Part shown: positions 44,214 through 54,287 of the stretch, piece after piece
Layout of the letters: each line of letters begins with the position of its first letter
Position numbering within the stretch: position 1 is the first letter of the stretch
From: Asterias amurensis
Lineage: Eukaryota > Echinodermata > Asteroidea > Forcipulatida > Asteriidae
DNA: 64,000 nucleotides
Direction of reading: 5' to 3'
Assembly (NCBI RefSeq): GCF_032118995.1
Contig: NC_092660.1
Coordinates: forward strand, 3,983,501 to 4,047,500
Made by a program: the position numbers and the translations under genes
Notes under the pieces: model-generated
Told to the model about the DNA's origin: nothing
Seen by the model: the letters and a program-made list of their open reading frames with translations, nothing else
Databases searched by the model: none

Positions 44214-47200
44214 CTACCTCCCTTGAGCACTTCCAACCAACCAGGTTATTGCTTCTACAGCTCCTGACAAGCTATTGACATCCACATCAAACATCTGTAA
44301 ATGATAAAGAAATTATTTAATTTTTAATTTGACAAAATCAAATAATCGATTTGGTTTATGAATTAATTAAACTTTCAAAAAGAAAAAGCTTTCACTGAAG
44401 AAGATAAATTATAGCAACTTCACTTAAAGCCATTGGACCCTTTCGGTACAGAAAAAAAAAAAAAAGTTCACAGATTTACAAATAATTTACAGGGTTTACA
44501 GAAGGTAATGGTGAAAGACTTCTCTTGAAATATTAGTCCATGAAATGCTTTACTTTTTGAGAAAACGGTAAAACAATATAAATTCTCGTTAACGAGAATT
44601 ACGGATTTGTTATAAACACATGTCATGACACGGCGAAACGCGCGAAAACAGGAGTGGGTTTTCCCGTTATTTTCTCCCGACTCCGATGTCCGATTGAGCC
44701 TAAATTTCCACAGGATTATTATTTTATATATAAGTTGTGATACACGAAGTGTGGGACTTGGACAATACTGTTTACCGAAAGTGTATAATGGCTTTAAGCA
44801 GAATGGGACATTAACTTTCAAAATCTTTTAAATGATACATCAAATACAATGTTTCTCCATATTATATTTTGTAAAGTGATGAAAAAGTGCAAAATAATAT
44901 GCTGACTCAATGTGAGTTTTACTCCAGAACAAATTCTCTGCATAAAAAAACATAATTTGTTGTTTATATATTGAAAAGTAAAGAACTAAAGGACAGAAGA
45001 AACTCTCCTTTACAAATGAAATAACGTTGAAATTTTACAAAGAACAAAACCAGCAATGCAAAAAAAAAAACTCTACAAAATTATACTACCAAGAACAGTA
45101 AAGATTTTGTCGCCAATATTTTTGGAAGTTCACAGGAAAACTGACTCATTTTAAGTTAACTTACTTTCCATGTTCTGTTGAGTTTATGAAGATCCAGCTG
45201 TTTAGCGAGAGTAACACATGGCACTTTGCTTGTTGTTGAATCAGGAACGCACGACAGAATCACAAGAGGGCACTTTGAGCTTGTCCAACGCTCCTCCATC
45301 AGAGCGAAAAGCTCCGGCTTCGCATCCGCTGCTGTTAAGAATGAAAAAATAGTCATTGGTTTACAGTTTTCTCTTTTTGACAGTTGTTATTTCCATCTTA
45401 CCCTTTTAAATAATTGTCGTTTAGAAAAAAAGGCGGATTAAGACATGGGATTAAGACATGTTTATAACTCTTACTTATTTGCTGTTGAAGTGATGCATCC
45501 ACCACAAAAATAAATGCATCAACATTCCTGCAGAGTTCTTTGATTGTTGACTTGGGTTCATAGTCTATACTATCCGAACATCCTTCTTCCCCACTTGGAG
45601 AAACAGACCCCGATAGGACCGGTTGCAATAGACGATTTCTCTGAGCTCGGTTACCAGCCGCTGCTGTATTCTCTCGATCTTGCCTGAAACAAAATAGAAA
45701 AAAAAAGTTTACAAAATATACTACAATCATCATCAGTCACCATCATGCATTGCTGACCCAGTTTCCCGACTGGGCCCAATTTCATAAAACCTGTAAGCCC
45801 CAAAACTTTGCTTAGCACAGAAAAGTTTTGCTCTACATTAACTTTACATTGCTGTGACTGGTGCCCTACTCAATGTTTGCTCAGCGAAGCAATTTGTCTA
45901 ACAGAATTTTCTGCTAAACAACTTTATGTAAATGGGCCCTTGTGAGCAGCTTCCAAATAGACTAATCTTGAGCTGCCACTTCTGCCTCCTCCACAGACCA
46001 CCCAGTGCCTAGTCTGGAGAGGTCCCTTTTGATTACATCCATGCTGTCCAACTATGTTCATATGTTTAATTATCTTATGACTCTTAAAGTCAGTGGACAC
46101 TATTGGTAATTGTCAAATACCAGTCTTCTCACTTGGTGTATCTCAACATATGCATAAAATAACAAACCTGTGAAAATTTGAGCTTGATTGGTCGTCGGAG
46201 TTGCGAGATATAACTATGAAAGAAGAAAAACACCCTTGTCACACGAAGTTGTGTGCTTTCAGATGCTTGATTTCGAATTCTAAACTTGAGGTCTCAAAAT
46301 CAAATTCGTGGAAAATTACTTCTTTCTCTAAAACTATGTTACTTCAGAGGGAGCCGTGTCTTGCAATGTTTTATACTATCAACCTCGCCCTATTACTCTT
46401 CACCAAGAAAGGTTTTTTGATGATAATTATTTTGAGTAATTACACACATGTACCAATAGTGTCCACTGTCTTTAAAGATAGAGCCATAGTTTGCTTTAAG
46501 GCATATAAGAAACACACAATAAAAGTCACTAGTGAGTTTCAGCAGAATTACTCCTGTAAACAGCGAAAAACTTTCACTGTATTTCCCCATCAATAGTGAG
46601 CTGACCAAACCTCATAAATCTGAGAGACTAATCATTTCAGATTCAAATGTTTAGGGGTGAACATTTTGTCAAAACTATTTACTTTTAGGGGATCTGAAAT
46701 CCTTTCTCGAAATAGTCTTTGCTTTCAATAGCTGCAGTGCTTCTCACCAATTTAAGTTTTTGGGGTAAGTAATTTTGTAGATTAATTTACTGGAATAATC
46801 CTAAGTAAAAAGCAATGAGCATGACAGACATATTGTTTTATTGGGTAGATGGAAACTACACAATATTAAGTGTCAGAATATGAATACAAATAATAAAGTT
46901 AATAATTACCTTGTTCCAGAGTACAATGTAATTAACTTCAAGTCCACCTTGCCATTCATTGACACGTTAAATCCAGTTCCAACACCTGATGACAAACAAA
47001 TCAATGAACAGTAAAATTTAAAATTTAAACAATAATACGAATGTTTGAAAAGTGTACATACTATTTTTATTTTTGATAACATTCTACAATTGTTGTACAC
47101 TGTGACGGGATCCGTGGCGTTTTGTACACCCGCGGGGGAAAATGGCACCCGAGGCAAAGCCGAGGGGGCCATTTGCCACCGAGGGTGTACAAAACCCATG

Positions 47201-49240
47201 GACCCCAGTCACTAGGGCACTGAGGGTATAGATGACCCAAAGCAGTCTAAAAAAGTAGTGGGGGGGGGGGCTAATACTAGGTTGAAAGGTTTGGGCCTAG
47301 GGGAGTGACCGTGGATAAAGAAGATCCAGCTCTATGAAACTGGGCGCAGGTAACTAACTACAGCATGTGCAAAACATGGTGATAGTTGATTGATGTACAA
47401 CTACCTGGTAACTCCGCCGGAAAGACTCCACGAACCTTGAAGACATCTGAGGCTTCACCGAGGAACTTCCTGACTAATGTGGAGGTGCTGGACTCTAACC
47501 CGGGCCCAAACATGACAACTTTAGGAGGTTTGTGCGGAATGAAAGACCAGAGAAGCTGAGGAAGCTTCAAAAGGTTAAAGCCGGATGACTCCTGCTGGAA
47601 TTGAGGACTGCATCTCATATAGCTGTATAAAAATATAAAAATAAAAAATCAATCTTATTTGTATTCTTAATCATACACCAATATTTTTAATCATACTGTA
47701 TCCTTTCCTCAGTCCTGCGGACAATCATTTACAGGCGTGGGGAGGGGTTTGAACCAACGACTTCTGCAATAAACCGTTCCGGCTTTCTACTAAGCTCCGC
47801 CCACCGCGCACGTGAGCAAGACACGTGTACGAGCACTCCCAGTGACATTCTGCACGATTCTGCCGCGCGTGCCAAATATACGCGCACGCCGCGACCGAGT
47901 TTGTCCGACCACAATCATTGCTGTGATTGGACAAATGGGTGAACGCGCACAGTTTGATTGACAGGCGGGATCGGTTCATTCTGGAGGAGTACCACTAGGC
48001 CACCAAGATTGCCCAGTAGCTACTAGAGGTAGTATTGTATACACTATTGTATTCTAGCAGAGGGTACCACAACAATTTAAATAGTATTTTGGCTGAGGAA
48101 AAAAACACTAATTTTTGTATTTTCATTCATGATTCAAAAATAGTTATAAAGAAAGAAACATTCTATATTTAAAACCAGAGGAAGGAGAATGTTAAAACTT
48201 AAGGCAGATTGTCGGCCACATCTACGGCTACTGCTAGGTCGCCGCGTCACCATGCGTTTTACTATAGGACATCCTTAGCAACACCCTTACAACAGTCGTA
48301 GCCTTAGGCGTAGCTGTAGCCGCCATCTCAGAAACTAATATTTAAATTATCTTACATCTCTCTGTATGTGAGGTCAGAGTTCACAGCCTCGAAGAGAGCC
48401 GGGTTGGAGCGATGGCTGACTTGTTGCCATAGCAACTTATCTTTCTCTAGGAAGTCCCTCCATAGTATTTGATCAGCACAGAGGCTGTAGCATTGCCGGC
48501 AGGTAGATCCAACGGTCGAGATGTCTCTGGCATCCAAGAAGGAGAATATGTGAAGCATGGCTTGGATCTGGGAAGAAGACAAGTAACAAACTCAAGAACA
48601 TCAGTGTTTATGGATTTAATACACTTAGTAATTGTTTGCACAGTGAGAAACAATTTAAACGCAGACATAAATTGAGCGGCAAGAATCAGGATGTGAAAAT
48701 AAGATGTGAAAATAATGTATAGCATTTGTAAATCAAGTATTATATCAAGACACTACTGAGAAGAATTTAAACTAGAAACTAAAATATGAACATGAAAATC
48801 AGATGAAAAGAACTTACAGGTAGCTGCAGTAAATGAAGCCCATCATCCTCCTGAGTGTTTTCTTGACTGCACTGACATTCCTCATCATGTTCTTCGTGGA
48901 TTGCAACTTGTCCTCTGTCTGTTGATGGTGTTTCTCCAATTATTGTTCTACTGTTCTGCTCCAGCTGTGGCACCATCTCGGTCCTGATGAGGAAGTTGTC
49001 TTGTCTTGTCTCAATCCTCCCTTCACCCTCGATCTCTTCATCCTCAAACCCAGCCTCAACATCACTGTTGTCTTCTTCACATGCAAGCATCTCACGGGGT
49101 GAATTCATCAGGTATCTTAGAGAGTTGATGAGGGTTGATTCCAAACTTTCCAATCCCAGCGAATAATACAAATCGGTCGGGGTGTTCTGCTTGGCTAGGA
49201 GACGACGCACGTCGGCAACTGTACCGGAATCACCAAACAT
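44214..49240 (-). CDS. FBXO4: F-box only protein 4, complete, 7 exons
   Basis: Substrate adaptor of an SCF ubiquitin ligase. Vertebrate FBXO4 binds TRF1 and has been linked to cyclin D1 turnover. Exons in order: 48818-49240, 48356-48567, 47405-47622, 46910-46985, 45475-45683, 45165-45331, 44214-44294. 1386 nt, 461 residues (human 387). Residues 1-141 are an acidic extension not matched in human. The F-box follows: IQAMLHIFSFLDARDIST then ILWRDFLEKD (about 142-185). The C-terminal small-GTPase-like domain shows KVVMFGPGLESSTSTLVRKF, GVGTGFNVSMNGKVDLKLI, VDAFIFVVDA and LVILSCVPDSTTSKVPCVTL. The last exon LSGAVEAITWLVG matches the human C-terminus. The exon at 45331 has a tandem AG acceptor that could drop three bases. 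Confidence 0.93.
44424..44797. mobile_element. TTAA-type MITE, family K
   Basis: TTAAAGCCATTGGACCC at the left and GTATAATGGCTTTAA at the right, TTAA both sides. Inverted tips AGCCATTGGACCCTTTCGG and AGCCATTATACACTTTCGG. In an FBXO4 intron. Confidence 0.8.
45772..45942. mobile_element. Family C-like MITE
   Basis: GGGCCCAATTTCATAAAACC at the left and CTTTATGTAAATGGGCCC at the right, with TTTGCTTAGCACAGAAAAG. Same type as the split copy at 10425. Confidence 0.72.
46084..46475 (+). mobile_element. TTAA-type MITE, family A
   Basis: TTAAAGTCAGTGGACACTAT to AGTGTCCACTGTCTTTAA, TTAA both sides. In an FBXO4 intron. Confidence 0.85.
47098..47215. mobile_element. Short GC-rich palindromic MITE
   Basis: TGACGGGATCCGTGGCGTTT then TGTACACCC pairs with GGGTGTACAAAACCC then ATGGACCCCAGTCA. 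The inner AATGGCACCCGAGGC also pairs with GGGGGCCATTTGCC. Confidence 0.72.
47735..48065 (-). mobile_element. SINE S2 split by a CpG-rich 200-bp segment
   Basis: GGGGTTTGAACCAACGAC is the B-box half and CCACTAGGCCACCAAGATTG, CCCAGTAGC the A-box half. Between them, about 47785-47985, lies an unrelated CpG-rich block with CACGTGAGCAAGACACGTG that I could not assign. Confidence 0.5.
48185..48335. mobile_element. Palindromic MITE (family I)
   Basis: TCGGCCACATCTACGGCTAC pairs with GTAGCTGTAGCCGCC. TATAGGACATCCTTAGCAAC lies inside. The best of three diverged copies; 21 bp from an FBXO4 exon. Confidence 0.6.
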
Positions 49241-49673
49241 GATTACAAAATACCGTTAGTAATATGTTCCTGTTCAGTGTTGGTCACTGACTGACGTGTT
49301 TCCTGTCTGCTGGATTTATTGTGTCTCTATTAATGGATGTCTAGAAAAAAAATCTGCAAACCTAGCAAATTGTGGCTTGTTTCTCGATCTGTTCTGACTT
49401 GTAACTTGGTATTTCACTGCAACAGCAAGCTCCTTTTATACAAAATTACAACCACGACGTGTAATCTCAACGTTGTCACTATCAACGGATTCCCTAGTGA
49501 CTCAAAAGTCGTTACGTGTTTCTCTCCACGTGGCCAAGGTTTGGTTTTGTGTTTACTTCAACTATTGAATATTCATGAAATCAACGTCACCCGTACGTGT
49601 CGCGCCGCCCCCAAGACCATGACTAAAATTGGTCAACAGATGGCGCCCTCTTCATTGGAAAGCCGTGGCCAAG
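49241..49673. promoter_or_regulatory. Divergent promoter region, FBXO4 / RPL37
   Basis: 433 bp between the two outward-facing start codons. A CCACGTGG E-box lies at 49527-49534. CCCTCTTC at 49646-49653 is a candidate 5'TOP start for RPL37, which would give a leader of about 25 nt. Both sites are by eye only. Confidence 0.55.
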
Positions 49674-52600
49674 ATGGTGAGAATTAATTGTAGTTAGGTT
49701 AAAATCCATATCATCCTTTACTTTTAAGAATTCAAATTGGCCAAAATGTTTCATAAAAGTGGAGAGGGAGGGTTACTTTATATGTTGAATTAAATTTTAC
49801 TACTGTAAGGATCCATTTAGTGATAAAAAATGCAGATATTATATACGCGTTAAAATTTCATATACGACTGCGGTATGAGATACATCACGTTAAACGTTGC
49901 ACCACACAAGAAGTGTATCGTGCATCCGGATTCGTGTTCAGAAATTAGCGTTGTGTTTTCTTAGTTTTACAGTTTTTCATTAAAGGTAAACTAAACCTGC
50001 GTTAATTTGTTTTTTTTTAATTTAAAATCTATCATCAAAAGTCTTATCTTTCAAAAACAATCTTCCGAAAAAGAAGAAAATAAACTGGTTGTCAAGTTTT
50101 CGATTTTTGGCCTACCGTCTTTTTTATTTTAAAGCTTAACAGAAACCCGGACCATAATACATGACATGCTGAACATGTCCCTTAACTTTTTATCAGATTA
50201 GTGTCTTTAAACTCAATAATGTTGTCTCAGTGATTTTCATAGAACTACATCAGCAAGCCTCAACATTTTTGTTAAAATGTGCTCTCCGCAAGTGATTGCA
50301 CAGTCGCGGTGAGGGAAAGTTTCTGGATCCGTATCCTGAACCATGTGAACTTTTTCATTGGTTATAAAATAAAGTAGTATCTAATTCTAATTTACCTTAT
50401 TGAGATAGGCCTTATTCCTGTTTGTAAAAATTAATGAAAGAGTGGTGGCAAAAGTTATAACTAGGGGGAAATTTCAGCAAAAATAAGCTTTTATTTCTAA
50501 TCAAAAATCATCTTGCCGCCTGAATCTTTTACTTGAGGCAAGTAATTAGTGATGAAGGGAGTCTGAAGTATAGATAATTATTGCCACTTTTTATTGGGCA
50601 AGGGGTTGTTTGGTTATTTTCCCAATGTCACAATAACATGAATTTGGGATTTTTGTTCTGTTTGTAGGGAGTGACTGATAACAATCCGAGTCTATGATGA
50701 TATCCCATGCACCACTCTTAAAGTGTCATGATGATTTACCTGACCAACCCACACCGGTCTTTCTGAGACTCATGCGTATCAAAAAAACTAAATATTTTGA
50801 CAAAATTAAAACAATTTCCTCCTAGTATTCCACACGTGTGATACACTGTGTTAAACATGCAGGCCTATATGCTTCGTTTTTGAAAGGGCAAGGGCACCAA
50901 GGCATTTTCTTCTTGGTAAGGGCACCCTATGAGGAAATTGTAAATTTGTACTGGAGCATTTCAAGGGCACCAAGGCAATGACCAGGGGACACGGAGGCAA
51001 TCGCCTTCGTTGCCTCCGTGAAGTATCAGGCCTGAACATGGTTGATGGTAGTGCATGTCTCGGGACAATTTTAAGTGTTTTATTTTGTTCCCCCTTCCAG
51101 TTCCAGTGTTTTGTGACAATTTACCCCAATCAATCATGCATTTCTTTTAATATGACTATTTGTTATTGTTTTTTACTTCTAACAGACCAAGGGTACATCG
51201 AGTTTTGGTAAGCGGCATAACAAGACCCACACCTTCTGTCGTCGGTGTGGGCGCCGTAGCTACCACATTCAGAAGAAAAGATGCGCTAGCTGTGGCTATC
51301 CAGCAAAAAAAATACGCAGTTGTGAGTAATAAATCCCTTCTCTGAAAAAAAAAAATAGCGTGTTTTTAATTTGTTTTTTTCCCCGATGTTATCAAAATTC
51401 CTTTGCCTTCAAATGTTCTTGAAAGAAGTGAGACCGGCCATCAAAGGGAGAAAGAAATAGTCCACAGTGTGTTGTATTTCCGGTGATGCACAGTCTGTAA
51501 ACCTCCTGAGTATCAAAGTCACAATCCATTTTCGTGATTCTTCTTATGCGCCACACCTCATCCCAGCTGTTCAATCTATTTCAAGTGAAGAAAATAAATT
51601 GCTGACGTGTTGTCAAACTTAACACTGGCCTGTTCATGCTAGATTTTGGGGGGTAACACGGGACTCCAATTACATTTGTACAAAATCGGCAGACCGATTA
51701 TCATAATTTATATTATACAAGCTGCAATCTGAGTCTATGATGATATCCCATGCACCACTCTTAAAGTGTCGTGATGATTTACCTGACCAACCCACACCGG
51801 TCTTTCTGAGACTCGTAACTAACCCCCAAAAAACTTGCAGCATAACTTCAAATCATCTAAACGCAAACAGATAATCAGGATAGTAGAAATGGGATGACAC
51901 CGTTTCTTTTCATTCGGCAGATAACTGGAGTGAGAAGGCAAAGAGAAGAAAGACAACCGGTACCGGGCGTATGCGTTACCTCAAGATTGTGCACAGGAGG
52001 TTCAAGTAAGTTTGTGTTTCTTGGTTTCTTCTGTTGACCACTTGTGCAGTTAGACGCGCCTATCCTGTCCGCCATTCTGGGATTCAAAATTTATTCAGAG
52101 GAATTAACTCCAAAAATGGCAGAATTGGCAGACACACATTGTGTGGAGCAGGCCTGGAATTACACCCAGGCCACGAAGGCCATCTTGGTGCCCCTTCAAA
52201 AGTTTCACATTGACTTTAAAAGATGAAATTCCAGGCCTGGGCCCAATTTCATAGAGCTGCTAAGCACAAAAATTTGCTAAGCATGAAATTCCTTCCTTGA
52301 TAAAAACAGTATAACCAGCCAAATTTCCACGTGATTTTCAGGATTAGCAAACAACAGCTGAATACCAGTAACAAGCAATATGCAACAAATGGAAATTTAG
52401 TAGATAATCCTGTTTTTATGAAGGAAGAAATTTCATGCTAAGCAAATTTTGGTGCTTAGCAGCTCTATGAAATTGGGCCCTGGAGGTGTGTTCTGCAAGG
52501 GGTCAATACTAAAAAAAAAAACTGTCTCAATGTTGGTAAAGTTAGAACAAATACTTTGGTTATAAATTTGTTACTGGAGCAAAAGCAACGCCTCTTCTTG

Positions 52601-53275
52601 AAAATCACTATGTGTAAATAATATAGCGCTTTTATTTGCAACAGTGTTTTGTTATGGTGTATGTATGGAGTGTAAGTTCATTTCAGAAAGACCTGTACAG
52701 TTGTCGTCCTACTAGATGTTTATTGCGAGTCAATGATGATAACCCATGCACCACTCTTAAGTGATGTGATGATAATATGACCAACCCACACCGGTCTTTC
52801 TGAGACTCAATTATTAACTTAAATATTAATATCAAACAATTGCCACTCAAAAAGAAAAAATTTAGCCACTCAAGGTTTTAGCCAGGATTTGTTAAAGGGA
52901 TTCAAAAAAAGCTTAACAACTCAAAACTGGATGTTCAAATTGTTCATTTTAAATAATGGATAGACCAGGGTGCCCAAAAGACACCAGACACCCTCTGGCT
53001 GACACTAAGCCGATGTCACAAAGCACAGAGATTCATCTTAAGATGGGTCGTCTCAACTAGGACTGATTTTTTTTTTGGTGAAGTTTGAGTCCAGACCTCT
53101 CCGAACCAGTTCAGAGCATTTCCTTTAAGGAGTTGACTTTCTGTTTACTTACCGTTGTAAACCCCGATAGCTGACATTTTATTCTTTGACTATTTTCAGG
53201 AATGGTTTCCGTGAGGGAACAAAGCCCAAGCCTAAGCAGAGAGGAGGTGCCGCAGCCGGTGCTGCTAAACCGTAG
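49674..53275 (+). CDS. RPL37: Ribosomal protein eL37, complete, 4 exons
   Basis: Large-subunit ribosomal protein. Exons: 49674-49676 (the start codon alone), 51186-51321, 51921-52005, 53200-53275. 300 nt, 99 residues (human 97). The protein begins [21 protein letters not shown]4 zinc finger has C19, C22, C34 and C37. [20 protein letters not shown] and HRRFKNGFREG follow, then a Lys/Ala-rich tail. A first coding exon of only ATG is common in animal ribosomal protein genes. Each of the three introns holds a box C/D snoRNA copy. Head-to-head with FBXO4. Confidence 0.97.
50688..50771 (+). ncRNA. Box C/D snoRNA, copy 1 (RPL37 intron 1)
   Basis: 84 nt closed by a GAGTC/GACTC terminal stem. C box ATGATGA at 50694-50700, C' box ATGATGA at 50728-50734, D box CTGA at 50763-50766. 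The guide stretch CCCATGCACCACT sits just before a weak D' (CTTA). 415 nt lie between it and the next exon. Confidence 0.88.
50860..51036 (-). mobile_element. Family D short repeat
   Basis: Reverse copy: AGGGCAAGGGCACCAAGGCA, AGGGCACCCTATGAGGAAAT and GAGGCAATCGCCTTCGTTGC, ending AAGTATCAGGCCTG. In RPL37 intron 1 between the snoRNA and exon 2. Confidence 0.75.
51731..51814 (+). ncRNA. Box C/D snoRNA, copy 2 (RPL37 intron 2)
   Basis: 84 nt, differing from copy 1 at one position (C' is GTGATGA, 51771-51777). C box 51737-51743, D box 51806-51809, stem GAGTC/GACTC. It ends 106 nt before the next exon. Confidence 0.9.
51875..51920 (+). other. RPL37 intron 2 3' end
   Basis: A T-rich tract and TTCGGCAG acceptor lead into the exon at 51921. 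Nothing else is seen between the snoRNA and the exon. Confidence 0.5.
52149..52236 (+). mobile_element. Truncated family D repeat
   Basis: GCAGGCCTGGAATTACACCC, CACGAAGGCCATCTTGGTGC and AAGATGAAATTCCAGGCCTG. It runs straight into the family C copy. Confidence 0.6.
52239..52480. mobile_element. Family C MITE
   Basis: GGGCCCAATTTCATAGAGCT mirrors AGCTCTATGAAATTGGGCCC. The interior has TTTGCTAAGCATGAAATTCC. In RPL37 intron 3, upstream of snoRNA copy 3. Confidence 0.87.
52727..52808 (+). ncRNA. Box C/D snoRNA, copy 3 (RPL37 intron 3)
   Basis: 82 nt. C box ATGATGA 52733-52739, C' GTGATGA 52766-52772, D box CTGA 52800-52803, stem GAGTC/GACTC. It keeps both conserved blocks, CCCATGCACCACTCTTAA and CCAACCCACACCGGTCTTTC, but differs around C' and has ATGA where copies 1 and 2 have an internal CTGA. 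Confidence 0.87.
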
Positions 53276-53517
53276 ACTCGTACCCATCACTTCCATGTCA
53301 GATCACCAACCATCACAAACAGATAACAGTTCTTAACAAGCGGAGTCATCCAAAACGCGCATTATATTCTGATCAGCACGAAACTCGAGCCAACAGTGTT
53401 ATTTTGTAGACTTAACACCGCAAATACGGCCAGTGGCTATTGTTGTACTTGTAATTTTTATAAGTTGAGATTTGTCGCTGAGACTGGTCAGAGAAACATG
53501 CTCTTTACAGAGTTGCA

Positions 53518-53523
53518 AATAAA
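53518..53523 (+). terminator. Poly(A) signal of RPL37
   Basis: AATAAA 242 bp after the stop codon, followed by a GT-rich stretch (GTTGATGTAC). The position is usual for a short ribosomal protein mRNA. Confidence 0.65.
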
Positions 53524-53903
53524 TAGTTGATGTACAAGGTTAACTTGAGTCCAAATGTTTCATTCTGTTTGTCCATCTACTAAGATTTAGGGTAGGCTTT
53601 TGACTATTGAGGGCTTACAAATAAAGTAGGAAGAATATTATGCCCATTGTACACACATTCATTCTATAAGGCAAGATAATCTTCCTACTGTTATAGTCTG
53701 CTTTTGTTTTGTTTTCTCCCTTGGTAGAAATCTTTAAAATTGTGATCAAATGGCCAAAGCTCTCACTATGTGAACATATGTAGGTCAGCCCTTATATTCA
53801 ACATCATGCCGTCTTATGAAGAGATAATTTGTTCCTTGACAAATTGTTCACAGAAGCATGGGTGGATGAAAACCAACTTTTAAGAAAGACAATATAGACT
53901 TAT

Positions 53904-53925
53904 TTTATTGAACGCAAGTTTTATT
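53904..53925 (-). terminator. Poly(A) signals of ARMC7
   Basis: TTTATT on the + strand at 53904-53909 and 53920-53925 gives AATAAA on the minus strand, about 365-385 bp past the ARMC7 stop. RPL37 and ARMC7 transcripts converge with a gap near 380 bp. Confidence 0.5.
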
Positions 53926-54017
53926 CCAGAAGCACAAGTATATTTTAGTAAAAACAATAATGAACTTGTAAAGCAAGTAAACGATCGCCTAGTAAGAAAA
54001 CTCTGCTAAACGCCCGC

Positions 54018-54148
54018 CTGCCCCATAAGCCTATTCGCAATATACATGATACCTGCTGGTATTGTCAAACGGTCACGGAAGATGCACAAATTGCGTTGTC
54101 CGCAGCAACGGACATGCGCAGCTGCAATTGCGAATACGCTTATTATAA
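54018..54148. mobile_element. Short palindromic MITE in ARMC7 3' untranslated region
   Basis: ATAAGCCTATTCGCAATATA pairs with TGCAATTGCGAATACGCTTA. About 130 bp, no coding potential, no other copy noticed here. Confidence 0.65.
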
Positions 54149-54287
54149 ATAAATAAAAACAATACGTGCATGACTTGACTAAAATTAGGCTACAGGAACA
54201 CCCCCACCCTCCCAATCTTGTTTTGGGCAAACAAAAATCAGTCCCTTGAACTCTATCTGCATTTAGGAAGTTCCAAAACGAATCCGA

